A stretch of 64,000 bases of DNA, from the NCBI GenBank assembly GCA_958428365.1, contig CAUAFT010000009.1, forward strand, positions 1 to 64,000, written 5' to 3'. The translations under genes were made by a program, and so were the position numbers. Shown one piece after another: positions 55,959-64,000 of this stretch (positions within the stretch are counted from its first letter, which is position 1; each line of letters opens with the position of its first letter). A model generated the notes under the pieces. The model searched no databases. It was not told where the DNA came from and saw only the letters and a program-made list of their open reading frames with translations. This stretch comes from an uncultured Lachnospiraceae bacterium (lineage in GTDB: Bacteria; Bacillota; Clostridia; Lachnospirales; Lachnospiraceae).

Positions 55959-57322
55959 TAATTCTTAAAGCTGTGGATTGGCGCAGGGATTCTGCCGCCA
56001 CGGTTTACAAAAGCGTCGCAGGAATAATTGTTTACCGGCATGATTGGAGCGTAGCCCAAAAGTCCGCCAAATTCTACGGTCTCTCCTACTCCCTTTCCGA
56101 TCACCGGGATAATGCGGACTGCGGTGGTCTTCTGATTGATCATGCCGATCGCCATCTCATCTGCGATGATACCGGAGATGGTGGTTGCCTTGGTGTCTCC
56201 CGGAATGGCGATCATATCCAGACCTACGGAGCAGACACAGGTCATTGCCTCCAGTTTTTCCAGAGATAAGGCTCCTGCGCTCACCGCGTCGATCATTCCC
56301 TGATCTTCGCTGACCGGGATGAAGGCTCCGCTTAAACCACCCACATAGGAGGACGCCATAACGCCGCCTTTTTTCACCTGATCGTTCAGGAGAGCGAGAG
56401 CTGCCGTGGTTCCCGGAGCGCCTGCGTATTCCACGCCGATCTCTTCTAAGATCCCTGCTACGGAGTCGCCGATGGCAGGGGTCGGAGCCAGGGACAGGTC
56501 GATGATCCCGAATGGGATGCCCAGCTTTCTGGAAGCCTCCTGCGCAACCAGTTGTCCCACGCGGGTGACTTTGAAAGCTGTCTTTTTGATGGTCTCGCAT
56601 AATACCTCAAAGTTCTCGCCGCGCACCTGTTCCAGCGCAGTCTTTACCACACCCGGACCGGAAACGCCCACGTTGATGATGGCATCTTCCTCTGTAACAC
56701 CGTGGAAGGCGCCCGCCATAAACGGGTTGTCATCCGGCGCATTGCAGAGAACCACTAATTTGGCGCAGCCTAAAGAATCGTTCTCTTTGGTGTATTCTGC
56801 CGCTTCTAAAATAATCTCACCCATTAATTTTACCGCATCCATGTTGATTCCGGTCTTGGTAGAACCCACATTGACGGAGCTGCAGATAAATTCTGTCTCG
56901 GCAAGAGCTTTTGGAATGGAGCGGATCAACAGCTCGTCGCTTTTGGTCATTCCCTTGGATACCAGGGCGGAATAGCCTCCGATGAAGTTCACGCCGACAG
57001 CCCTGGCTGCGTCATCCAGGGTCTTTGCAATGGTGACATAATCCTCCGGGGTCTTGCAGGCTGCCGCTCCCACCAGGGAGATCGGAGTGATGGAGATACG
57101 CTTATTGACGATTGGAATACAGTATTTATTCTCAATCTCCTTTCCCACCTTTACCAGATCCTTTGCCACCGTTGTGATCTTATGATAGATATTTTCGTTG
57201 ACTTTTTTCAGATCCGTATCCACGCAATCCAGCAGATTGATTCCCAGCGTGATGGTGCGCACGTCCAGGTTCTCATGCTCGATCATCTTATTTGTCTCAT
57301 TTACTTCCCAAATGTTAATCAT
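55958..57322 (-). CDS. UPF0210 (PFL/DUF711) family protein
   Basis: Start at 57322 ([14 protein letters not shown]), set by AAGGAGACAG; 454 residues. A conserved housekeeping-type protein of unknown reaction, with characteristic [27 protein letters not shown] and [20 protein letters not shown]. It is paired with the ACT-domain gene immediately upstream (ten bases), a partnership kept in many Firmicutes, suggesting that ACT senses an amino acid for it. Confidence 0.9.
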   Translation of the reverse strand: MINIWEVNETNKMIEHENLDVRTITLGINLLDCVDTDLKKVNENIYHKITTVAKDLVKVGKEIENKYCIPIVNKRISITPISLVGAAACKTPEDYVTIAKTLDDAARAVGVNFIGGYSALVSKGMTKSDELLIRSIPKALAETEFICSSVNVGSTKTGINMDAVKLMGEIILEAAEYTKENDSLGCAKLVVLCNAPDDNPFMAGAFHGVTEEDAIINVGVSGPGVVKTALEQVRGENFEVLCETIKKTAFKVTRVGQLVAQEASRKLGIPFGIIDLSLAPTPAIGDSVAGILEEIGVEYAGAPGTTAALALLNDQVKKGGVMASSYVGGLSGAFIPVSEDQGMIDAVSAGALSLEKLEAMTCVCSVGLDMIAIPGDTKATTISGIIADEMAIGMINQKTTAVRIIPVIGKGVGETVEFGGLLGYAPIMPVNNYSCDAFVNRGGRIPAPIHSFKN

Positions 57323-57332
57323 GACTGTCTCC

Positions 57333-57617
57333 TTAGATTCTGTGCATTTTCTCAAATATTTCTTCTCTCTGGCATTTGATATCCACACCGATCTCCTCGC
57401 CGATCTGTGCCAGCTCCTTTGAAATATCTGCAAATGGTTTCTCTGTTCCGGCCAAGTCCACGATCATCATCATATTGAAAAATCCCTGTACGATGGTCTG
57501 GGAAATATCCATGACATTCACACGGTTGTTTGCAAGATAAGTACATACCTTGGCAATGATTCCCACCGTATCTTTTCCCACTACTGTAATAATCGTCTTG
57601 TTTGCTGCTGTTTCCAT
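57333..57617 (-). CDS. ACT-domain protein (UPF0237)
   Basis: A 94-residue single ACT domain: [24 protein letters not shown] then [18 protein letters not shown] domains bind small ligands, commonly amino acids, and control a partner. GGAAAGGAAGAG precedes the start. Partner of the UPF0210 gene that follows. Confidence 0.9.
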   Translation of the reverse strand: METAANKTIITVVGKDTVGIIAKVCTYLANNRVNVMDISQTIVQGFFNMMMIVDLAGTEKPFADISKELAQIGEEIGVDIKCQREEIFEKMHRI

Positions 57618-57703
57618 CTCTTCTTTCCTTTCCTGATATCAGTTCCTGTTCTTATCACTCGCAATGCTTTTATGCAAAAATCTATTTTATATCCCGCTGC
57701 CCG

Positions 57704-58501
57704 TTATACCGCAAGCATCGGCATTGCTTCACTGCGTTTTGCCACATAGATCGGGAAATCGTTTCCCTTGTATGGATTTTCTCCCAGAGTCACTTCCTGG
57801 CGAACGGTCTCGTATGCCAGCTCCTCATAGTTATTTTCCCTGCTCAGATGTCCCAGGATCACCGCCTTCATGTCATCATGGAGCAGTTCTCCCAGAAGCT
57901 GACCTGACAGCTCATTGGAGAGATGCCCTTTTTCTCCCAGGATCCTCCGTTTCAGAGGATAGGGATAACTTCCCACCTCCAGCATATGTACATCATGGTT
58001 TGCCTCCAGAAGCAGGATATCCAATCCCTTTAGATTCTCCACAATGTAATCATCATATTTTCCAAGATCGGTAATGATCCCGATCTTCTGATTCTCCGCC
58101 TTTAAAATATATGCCACAGGATCCGCCGCATCGTGGGAGGTACGGATCGGATGTACGATCAGCTCTCCGATCGCCACGTCCACATCCGGTTCGATGACAT
58201 GAAAAAGAGACGGATCGATCTTTCCCACGGAGGAGGTGGCTGCGATGGCCTCCAGGGTTCCTCTGGTCCCATAGATGGGCAGTCCGTATCTTCTGGCGAT
58301 CACCCCCAGACCGCTGATGTGGTCGGAGTGCTCATGGGTGACCAGGATTCCCTCCATCTCGTTGGTTTTGAGTCCCACGGAATTCAGCCCCGCTTCGATT
58401 CTCTTGCCACTGATGCCCACATCGATCATCAGATGGCAGTTCTGTGTTCCGGCGCAGATGCAATTCCCGCTGCTGCCGCTTGCTATACTACATATCTCCA
58501 T
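57704..58501 (-). CDS. MBL-fold metallohydrolase (YycJ/WalJ-like)
   Basis: A 265-residue metallo-beta-lactamase-fold hydrolase. Zinc motif THEHSDHISGLG near residue 54, SHDAAD and the C-terminal ILGHLSRENN. N-terminal CSIASGSSGNCICAG is the family mark. YycJ-like proteins lie beside WalRK in Bacillus and have DNA exonuclease activity in some reports; here there is no WalRK. Its first bases overlap the end of the FtsA-like gene by 14. Confidence 0.88.
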   Translation of the reverse strand: MEICSIASGSSGNCICAGTQNCHLMIDVGISGKRIEAGLNSVGLKTNEMEGILVTHEHSDHISGLGVIARRYGLPIYGTRGTLEAIAATSSVGKIDPSLFHVIEPDVDVAIGELIVHPIRTSHDAADPVAYILKAENQKIGIITDLGKYDDYIVENLKGLDILLLEANHDVHMLEVGSYPYPLKRRILGEKGHLSNELSGQLLGELLHDDMKAVILGHLSRENNYEELAYETVRQEVTLGENPYKGNDFPIYVAKRSEAMPMLAV

Positions 58502-60671
58502 CGTTCTTCTCTTCCCAATAAATATCTATTACATCGCCATTTTTTAAAACAGCCGTGTATTCCGCATTCTCACCGTTCAAAAGCGTCACAATGCTGCGTC
58601 CTCTCGAATCGTTCAGGTTAAATTCAATATAATCGAATACATCCACATAGATGTAATCCTTTTTCCCGCTCATGGTGATGGGTTCCTTATTCACCGTTAC
58701 CTGTACAACGGTTTCCTTCGGTTCCTCCGGGGCTTCCGCTGAAACCTCCGGTTCCGCACCGTCTGTTACGGCTCCCTGCTCCCCTGACGGATTTGAATCT
58801 CCCGGTTTCTCCAATGAATCCGCAGCTTTCGACTCATCCTCTGTCTGCTCTGTGTCAGCTGTTTTTACCGTTCCATCCGTTGTATCGCCGCTCTCTGCTG
58901 CCTGGGTCATATCGTCAATATGGGTTCTGGTCTCCAACACCGTCCACTCCACGGCAAAGTTCTCATAGACAAGGGTCGCCATATCGGCATCCCGGTTGTT
59001 GACTAAGATCTCCCTGTCCGTATCCAGCTCCACGTCCATAAATTCGATCAACTGTCCCACGGTGTAATAGCTTCTGGTCTCAATGACGTCTCCCTCCTGG
59101 ATCCGGTAGGACGGCGGTTCCAGGATCCCGTTGACCTCCACAAACCGCGGGCATACCACGGTTTTGCGGTTGACCTCGAATACAATGGTGGATTCCGTAT
59201 ACTCTTCTAACTGCTCAATGGTACCGGAAGCGTCCTCCCCCACGGTGGAGGACTCAATGACGATCTCACAGTTTGGCTCCAGCGGCGTATTGATATTGAC
59301 CACTTTTCCATTCATCTTCACCACCGCCGATTCCCCGCTCTGTCCTCTTAAAATACGGGGTCTGCCGTTGACGGTAAAGTTGATCTCCTTTCCCCGTCTT
59401 GGGAAAAGCTGATCGTTTGGAAAGCCCGCCTGCATAGCCGCATCCACAACGGTCAGTTTGTTATTGTCATAGAGCTTCATCCGCTCTCCGTTAAAGCGGA
59501 TCATAATGAAGTTATTTTTCTGGTCATAGTAATTCAGACAGATTCCGATCGGTGTTACAAGAAGCGGATCCTTCTGGATATCGGTCTGCTCAAAATGAAC
59601 TTCCTGCAACACCTCCTCGCCCCGAAGCGCCACACGCTCATAAGGCAGTTCCAGTTTATCCGCAAGCATTTCGGTAAATCCGTGGATCTTGCCGCCGCCC
59701 CCTACCACAAAGGTAGCGCTGACGGATTTGTCGCCGTTTAACTCCTTGATCTTCTCCGCAATGGAAGTGGTGATCCGGTCCACCAGTTCCTCTGTCAGAT
59801 CCCATACCTCCTCTGCCGGTATGGTGTGGGAAATGCTCATGATATCCTTAAAGGTAATCTCCTCTTCCGTTCCCGAACTCAATTTAATATACTCTGCGGT
59901 CTTAAAATCGATCAGATAATGCTGGACTAACATCTCCGTGATCTCATCCCCCGCAAAGGGAATCATGCCGTAGGCGATAATGCTTCCGTCTCTCGTGATG
60001 GAAATATCGGAGGTTCCCGCCCCCACGTCCACCAGGGCGATATTCAGCATACGGAACGCCTCCGGGATCGCCACGTTAATGGCGGCGATAGGCTCCAAGG
60101 TCATATTGGCGACCTCCAGCCCAGCCAGATTACATGCGGAATAGAGTCCGTCCACCACGTCCTCCGGTAAAAATGTCACAATAATATCCTCGGAGATCTT
60201 CTCCGCCTTATGTCCTTCCAGATTCGTGAAAATATCGTCGTTCAGATAATATTTCATGACGGAATAGCCAACACAATAGAATTTGAACTTGGTATCGTTT
60301 TCCTCTTTCAGAATACCGGAGGCTTTTTCGATCCCCAGAAGGTCCAGCGTGTGGACGTCCTCTCCGGTGACCACCGTCTCCTCCGCGTATTCATATTCCA
60401 CCGTGGTGGTCACAGTCTTTAAGACACGACCCGCCGCCGCAATACAGACTTCCGTCAGAGGCGCGCCGATCTGCTCCTCCAACTGCTGCTTCACCGCCTC
60501 AATGGTCTTTCCCACGCGCCCAATGTCATGGATCTGTCCATCCAGCATGGAACGGGTCTCATGCTCCTTTATGTACTGGGCGACCACGATGAACTCATTT
60601 CCCTCTTTGTAACCTACCGTTCCCACAACGTTTCTGGTTCCGATATCCAGTCCAAATACCAATGGTTCCAT
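58488..60671 (-). CDS. FtsA-like actin-fold protein with long C-terminal extension
   Basis: Start at 60671 (MEPLVFGLDIGTRNVVG), set by GAGGAG; 727 residues against about 420 for FtsA. Actin-type motifs: phosphate loop LDIGTRNVVG, SHS2/1C region 'EVCIAAAGRVLKTV', and phosphate loop 2 IALVDVGAGTSDISI, with adenosine motif FVVGGGGKIHGF. After about residue 400 there are two beta-rich domains, an acidic Ser/Thr/Pro linker (about 595-660) and a terminal domain. It may link membrane or wall proteins to a division or pilus-like machine. Upstream are coaE and polA. Confidence 0.78.
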   Translation of the reverse strand: MEPLVFGLDIGTRNVVGTVGYKEGNEFIVVAQYIKEHETRSMLDGQIHDIGRVGKTIEAVKQQLEEQIGAPLTEVCIAAAGRVLKTVTTTVEYEYAEETVVTGEDVHTLDLLGIEKASGILKEENDTKFKFYCVGYSVMKYYLNDDIFTNLEGHKAEKISEDIIVTFLPEDVVDGLYSACNLAGLEVANMTLEPIAAINVAIPEAFRMLNIALVDVGAGTSDISITRDGSIIAYGMIPFAGDEITEMLVQHYLIDFKTAEYIKLSSGTEEEITFKDIMSISHTIPAEEVWDLTEELVDRITTSIAEKIKELNGDKSVSATFVVGGGGKIHGFTEMLADKLELPYERVALRGEEVLQEVHFEQTDIQKDPLLVTPIGICLNYYDQKNNFIMIRFNGERMKLYDNNKLTVVDAAMQAGFPNDQLFPRRGKEINFTVNGRPRILRGQSGESAVVKMNGKVVNINTPLEPNCEIVIESSTVGEDASGTIEQLEEYTESTIVFEVNRKTVVCPRFVEVNGILEPPSYRIQEGDVIETRSYYTVGQLIEFMDVELDTDREILVNNRDADMATLVYENFAVEWTVLETRTHIDDMTQAAESGDTTDGTVKTADTEQTEDESKAADSLEKPGDSNPSGEQGAVTDGAEPEVSAEAPEEPKETVVQVTVNKEPITMSGKKDYIYVDVFDYIEFNLNDSRGRSIVTLLNGENAEYTAVLKNGDVIDIYWEEKNDGDM

Positions 60672-60672
60672 C

Positions 60673-61272
60673 CTATTTCTCCTCGTCAAATATTTTTACA
60701 AGCTGCAAAAAAGTATCTTCCACGCTTCCATTGTTATCTATGATCTTCTCACAATGTCTGCGGTATTCCTCCTCCGTAAGCTGGCTTTTGAATATCCCGT
60801 CTATTTTTTCATCGGAATATCCTCGGTTTTCCCGAAGCCTCCTGCGTCTGTGTTCCTCACTGGTATAAATATACCATAACTCGTCACAGATTTCATCATA
60901 ATGCTCTTCGATCAAAAGCGCAGCCTCCAAGATCAGATAATCCAATCCGCCCTTCTCCAGCTCCTTTTGATAGGTCTCAAGCACATATTCCTTTACCGCC
61001 GGATGAACGATCCCATTCATCCGCTCTCTTTTCGCCTCATCCCCGAAGATGACCTCCGCCATCTTCATGCGGTCCAGACTCCCGTCCGGTAAAAAAATAT
61101 CTTCTTTTTCAAACGTCTTTTTTATTGTATCATAACATTTCGTTCCCGGCATCATCAAATCGTGGGCAATTTCATCGGCAAGCATGACTTTTGCATTGTA
61201 ATTTTTCCCAATGTAGTCAAGGATTGCCGATTTTCCCGCTCCCACGCCGCCTGTAATTCCTATAAATCTCAT
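60673..61272 (-). CDS. coaE: Dephospho-CoA kinase
   Basis: Last step of coenzyme A synthesis, phosphorylating the ribose 3' hydroxyl. 199 residues with P-loop ITGGVGAGKSAI, VMLADEIAHDLM, and the lid IYTSEEHRRRRLRENRGYS. It overlaps the polA stop (TAATG), so the two are coupled, a common arrangement in Firmicutes. Confidence 0.96.
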   Translation of the reverse strand: MRFIGITGGVGAGKSAILDYIGKNYNAKVMLADEIAHDLMMPGTKCYDTIKKTFEKEDIFLPDGSLDRMKMAEVIFGDEAKRERMNGIVHPAVKEYVLETYQKELEKGGLDYLILEAALLIEEHYDEICDELWYIYTSEEHRRRRLRENRGYSDEKIDGIFKSQLTEEEYRRHCEKIIDNNGSVEDTFLQLVKIFDEEK

Positions 61273-63983
61273 TATTTTGCCTCGTACCAGTTCTTTCCTG
61301 TATGACTGTCGATCTCCAGCTCCACGGCAAGGTCTGCCGCTCCCTTCATCTCCTCTTCCAGGATCCGGTTCACCTGCTCTACTTCATCCTCTGCCGTCTC
61401 CACCAATAATTCATCGTGAACCTGTAACAGAAGTCTGGATCTAAGCCCCTCTTCCTTTAAGCGGTCATGGACACGGATCATAGCGATCTTAATGATATCT
61501 GCAGCCGTTCCCTGAATCGGAGCATTCATGGCGATCCGTTCGCCAAAAGACCGCTGCATGAAGTTAGAAGAGGAGATCTCCGGAATGGGCCGCCTTCTGC
61601 CAAACATGGTCAGGGTATATCCGTCTTTTTTTGCCTTCTCCACCGCTCCATCCAAAAATTCCTTGATCTTGGGATAGGACTCAAAATACCGCTCGATATA
61701 TTCCTGGGCTTCCTTCTTGCTGATGCTCAGATCCTGGCTTAAACCGAAGGAGCTGATTCCATAGACAATTCCAAAGTTCACCGCCTTGGCATTTCTTCTC
61801 TGTAACGGAGTCACTTCCTCAAAAGGCGTATGGAACACCTGGGACGCCGTCATCCTGTGAATATCCTGGGCTTCCCGGTATGCCTGGATCAGGCTTTCAT
61901 CCCCCGACATATGGGCTAAGATACGAAGCTCGATCTGGGAGTAATCCGCATCCACGAACACGAATCCCTCTTTTGGCAAAAATACCTTGCGGATCAGCCG
62001 TCCCAGCTCCATACGGATCGGGATATTCTGTAAATTCGGATCGGTACTGCTGAGTCTGCCTGTGGCGGTGACGGTCTGCTGGAAATTGGTGTGGATCCTG
62101 CCGTCCTCCTCAATAAAATTAGCAAGCCCGTCCGCATAGGTGGATTTTAGCTTGGAAAGCTGACGGTATTCTAAGATCTTGGAGACAAGAGGATATTCTC
62201 CCGCCAGTTTTTCTAAGACGTCCGCCGCTGTGGAGTATCCGGTCTTTGTCTTTTTTCCATAGGGCATCTGCAGTTTTTCAAATAAGATCTGTCCCAACTG
62301 CTTTGGGGAATTGATGTTGAAGGTCTCACCCGCTCCTTCATAGATTTCTTTTTCCAACACCTCTATCTGGGATGCAAGTTCTTCACCGTAGATCTGCAGT
62401 TCCCCGGCATCCACATGGACTCCCTCTTTTTCCATATCCGACAGGGTATAGACCAACGGAAGCTCGATCTCATCATAGAGCTTCTTCATCTCGTTTTTTT
62501 CCAGTTCGGATATCAGAGTTTCCCTTGTCTTCCACGGGATATAGGCCAGATAGCAGACGTATTTCAGGAAATTCTCCGGCTGATCCAGCGCCGCCGCCAA
62601 TGGCTTTTCTTTCCCCAGCAGATCCTTTCCGGATGGGATCATCAAATTTGCGTAATCCTTCGCCAGATCCTCATAGGGATATTCATTCTTCAACGGATTC
62701 AGCAGGTAGGCTGCAAGGGAAGCGTCAAAAAGATGGTTTCCTTCTTCCAAAGGAAGCGTCTTTAAAGTCTCCTTCAAATCCATCACCGCCGTCCCGTTTC
62801 TACCCGATACCCCGGATATCGCGTCCGATATCCCTGCCAGAAGCTCTTCCTCTTCAGGCGCCTGACTTCCCCCGGTTCCCGGTTCTGTCGAAAGATAATA
62901 GATATCCTCCTCGGAAAAGGCGAGGGCGATCCCGGCAATTTTCTGTTCCATTTTCGGCACTTCAAAAAGACTTAACTGTTCCTCCTGTTTTCTCTCTCCC
63001 GGAAGAACGTATAAACCAAGGCTCTCTGCCTTCGCCGCCTTCTTTAAGATCTCCTGCGCCTTCTTCTTCTCCTTTACCCAGGTGAAGTGCTCCTCCGCCT
63101 GATTCTTCGGAGCCTCCACGTCAAATCTGGTCAGAATACTCTTTAATTCCAGTCTCTTGCAGAGCAGATAGGCTTCCTCTGTAAAAAGATCCTCCACTTT
63201 GGAGTCCTCCAGAGAATAGGCAATGGGAGCGTCAATATCAATGGTTGCCAGTTCCTTACTCATCTGCGCCATGTCGTAATGGTTTTTCAGGTTCTCCTTC
63301 GCACGGTTAGGCTTGATCTCCTCCACATGCTCATAGGCATTCTCAATACTTCCATAGGAGACGATCAGCGCTGTCGCCGTCTTCTCCCCGATGCCCGGAA
63401 CTCCCGGAATATTGTCGGAGCTGTCTCCCATCAACGCCTTGACATCGATAAACTCAGTGGGGGTAACCTGATACTTCTCCTTCACATCCGCCGCCAGATA
63501 ATCCTCGATCTCAGTTCCCGTCCGCTTCGTCTTGGGAATACGGATCTTGATGTGGTCGCTGGCTAACTGTAAGAGATCCCGGTCTCCCGATACCACGGAG
63601 ACCTCCAACCCCTGCGCCTCGCTTTTTTTCGCAATGGTTCCCAACAGATCGTCCGCCTCATAGCCCTCTTTTTCCACAATAGTAACCCCCATTGCCGTGA
63701 GCATCTCCTTCATCAGCGGCACCTGTTCCCGAAGCTCTTCTGCCATAGGTTTTCTGGTTCCCTTATAGTCCGCATACATCTTATGGCGGAAAGTCGGTGC
63801 ATGGACGTCAAAGGCAACGGTCAGATAATCCGGCTTTTCCTCGTCTAAGATTTTGAATAGGATATTTAAAAATCCATAGACCGCATTGGTATGCACTCCC
63901 TCAGAATTTGTCAGATCCGGGATTCCGAAAAACGCCCGGTTCAATATGCTGTGTCCATCCACTAATACTAACTTTCCGTCCAT
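61272..63983 (-). CDS. polA: DNA polymerase I
   Basis: Fills gaps and removes RNA primers. Complete at 903 residues with start at 63983 (AGAAAGAGAG before it). Order: 5' nuclease domain (about 1-295) with VDGHSILNRAFFG and VSGDRDLLQL; a degenerate 3'-5' exonuclease-like domain (about 310-490) in which no DxE metal motif is seen; polymerase (about 500-903) with motif A VDADYSQIELRILAH, motif B RRNAKAVNFGIVYG and motif C LQVHDELLVE. Proofreading is thus probably absent, as in several Firmicutes. Confidence 0.97.
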   Translation of the reverse strand: MDGKLVLVDGHSILNRAFFGIPDLTNSEGVHTNAVYGFLNILFKILDEEKPDYLTVAFDVHAPTFRHKMYADYKGTRKPMAEELREQVPLMKEMLTAMGVTIVEKEGYEADDLLGTIAKKSEAQGLEVSVVSGDRDLLQLASDHIKIRIPKTKRTGTEIEDYLAADVKEKYQVTPTEFIDVKALMGDSSDNIPGVPGIGEKTATALIVSYGSIENAYEHVEEIKPNRAKENLKNHYDMAQMSKELATIDIDAPIAYSLEDSKVEDLFTEEAYLLCKRLELKSILTRFDVEAPKNQAEEHFTWVKEKKKAQEILKKAAKAESLGLYVLPGERKQEEQLSLFEVPKMEQKIAGIALAFSEEDIYYLSTEPGTGGSQAPEEEELLAGISDAISGVSGRNGTAVMDLKETLKTLPLEEGNHLFDASLAAYLLNPLKNEYPYEDLAKDYANLMIPSGKDLLGKEKPLAAALDQPENFLKYVCYLAYIPWKTRETLISELEKNEMKKLYDEIELPLVYTLSDMEKEGVHVDAGELQIYGEELASQIEVLEKEIYEGAGETFNINSPKQLGQILFEKLQMPYGKKTKTGYSTAADVLEKLAGEYPLVSKILEYRQLSKLKSTYADGLANFIEEDGRIHTNFQQTVTATGRLSSTDPNLQNIPIRMELGRLIRKVFLPKEGFVFVDADYSQIELRILAHMSGDESLIQAYREAQDIHRMTASQVFHTPFEEVTPLQRRNAKAVNFGIVYGISSFGLSQDLSISKKEAQEYIERYFESYPKIKEFLDGAVEKAKKDGYTLTMFGRRRPIPEISSSNFMQRSFGERIAMNAPIQGTAADIIKIAMIRVHDRLKEEGLRSRLLLQVHDELLVETAEDEVEQVNRILEEEMKGAADLAVELEIDSHTGKNWYEAK

Positions 63984-64000
63984 AATGCTCTCTTTCTAAC

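Overview
The window looks like chromosome from a low-to-mid G+C Clostridia bacterium, most likely a Lachnospiraceae member. The supporting signs are a split purine end-pathway (a stand-alone AICAR transformylase beside an archaeal-type IMP cyclohydrolase), the rnr-smpB-ssrA cluster with a tmRNA tag ending NAEDNLAYAA, a UPF0210/ACT gene pair, AGGAGG-type ribosome sites and TTGACA/TATAAT-type promoters. The genus cannot be fixed from the sequence alone. Almost everything is on the minus strand; the plus-strand genes are an orphan gene at 9.6 kb, a small ribbon-helix-helix gene at 18.8 kb and a HisJ-like phosphatase at 42.5 kb.

Layout. 1-53 is the 3' tail of a group II intron that lies outside the window. 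0.1-11.8 kb carries a FliD-like fragment protein, a hisH-hisF-ung operon, CheV, a lipoprotein followed by an OmpR-type two-component system, several small unknown membrane proteins and a stand-alone DUF4062 protein. 12.0-19.5 kb is a mobilizable element of about 7.5 kb. It has a large serine recombinase, an XRE regulator, a MobC/relaxase pair with a candidate oriT, two cargo lipoproteins, an RHH protein and a methyltransferase-tail fragment. It sits exactly at the 3' end of ssrA (tmRNA), and matching half-sites can be read at both ends. The probable original ssrA terminator is left stranded on the far side.

19.5-28.5 kb is housekeeping: ssrA, smpB, rnr, secG, eno, then purC-purF-purB with a highly structured repeat between purF and purB. 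28.8-35.6 kb is a transport and phosphoester operon (UgpA, UgpE, UgpB, a PHP hydrolase, a HAD phosphatase, UgpC and an SMR exporter). It is preceded by TTTACA-like hexamers at exact 11-bp intervals that resemble a PhoP box, so it is probably a phosphate-scavenging unit. 35.9-42.3 kb holds the lower glycolytic genes gap, pgk, tpiA and gpmI with a CapA-like gene inside.

42.5-53.1 kb is more accessory: the HisJ-like phosphatase, an AAA/PD-(D/E)XK protein, a secreted CHAP-like/Fn3-like protein, a MacA-MacB type efflux operon behind a perfect 15-bp inverted-repeat operator, a FlxA-like protein, and an Agr-type GHKL kinase with a LytTR regulator. 53.3-64 kb returns to housekeeping: the AICAR transformylase and PurO, a HAD phosphatase, the UPF0210/ACT pair, a YycJ-like MBL hydrolase, an FtsA-like protein with a long C-terminal extension, coaE and complete polA with a degenerate proofreading domain.

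The strongest non-routine signals are the ssrA-targeted element with its reconstructable att sites, the candidate Pho-controlled operon containing an SMR exporter, the purF-purB structured repeat, and several promoters built inside perfect palindromes.
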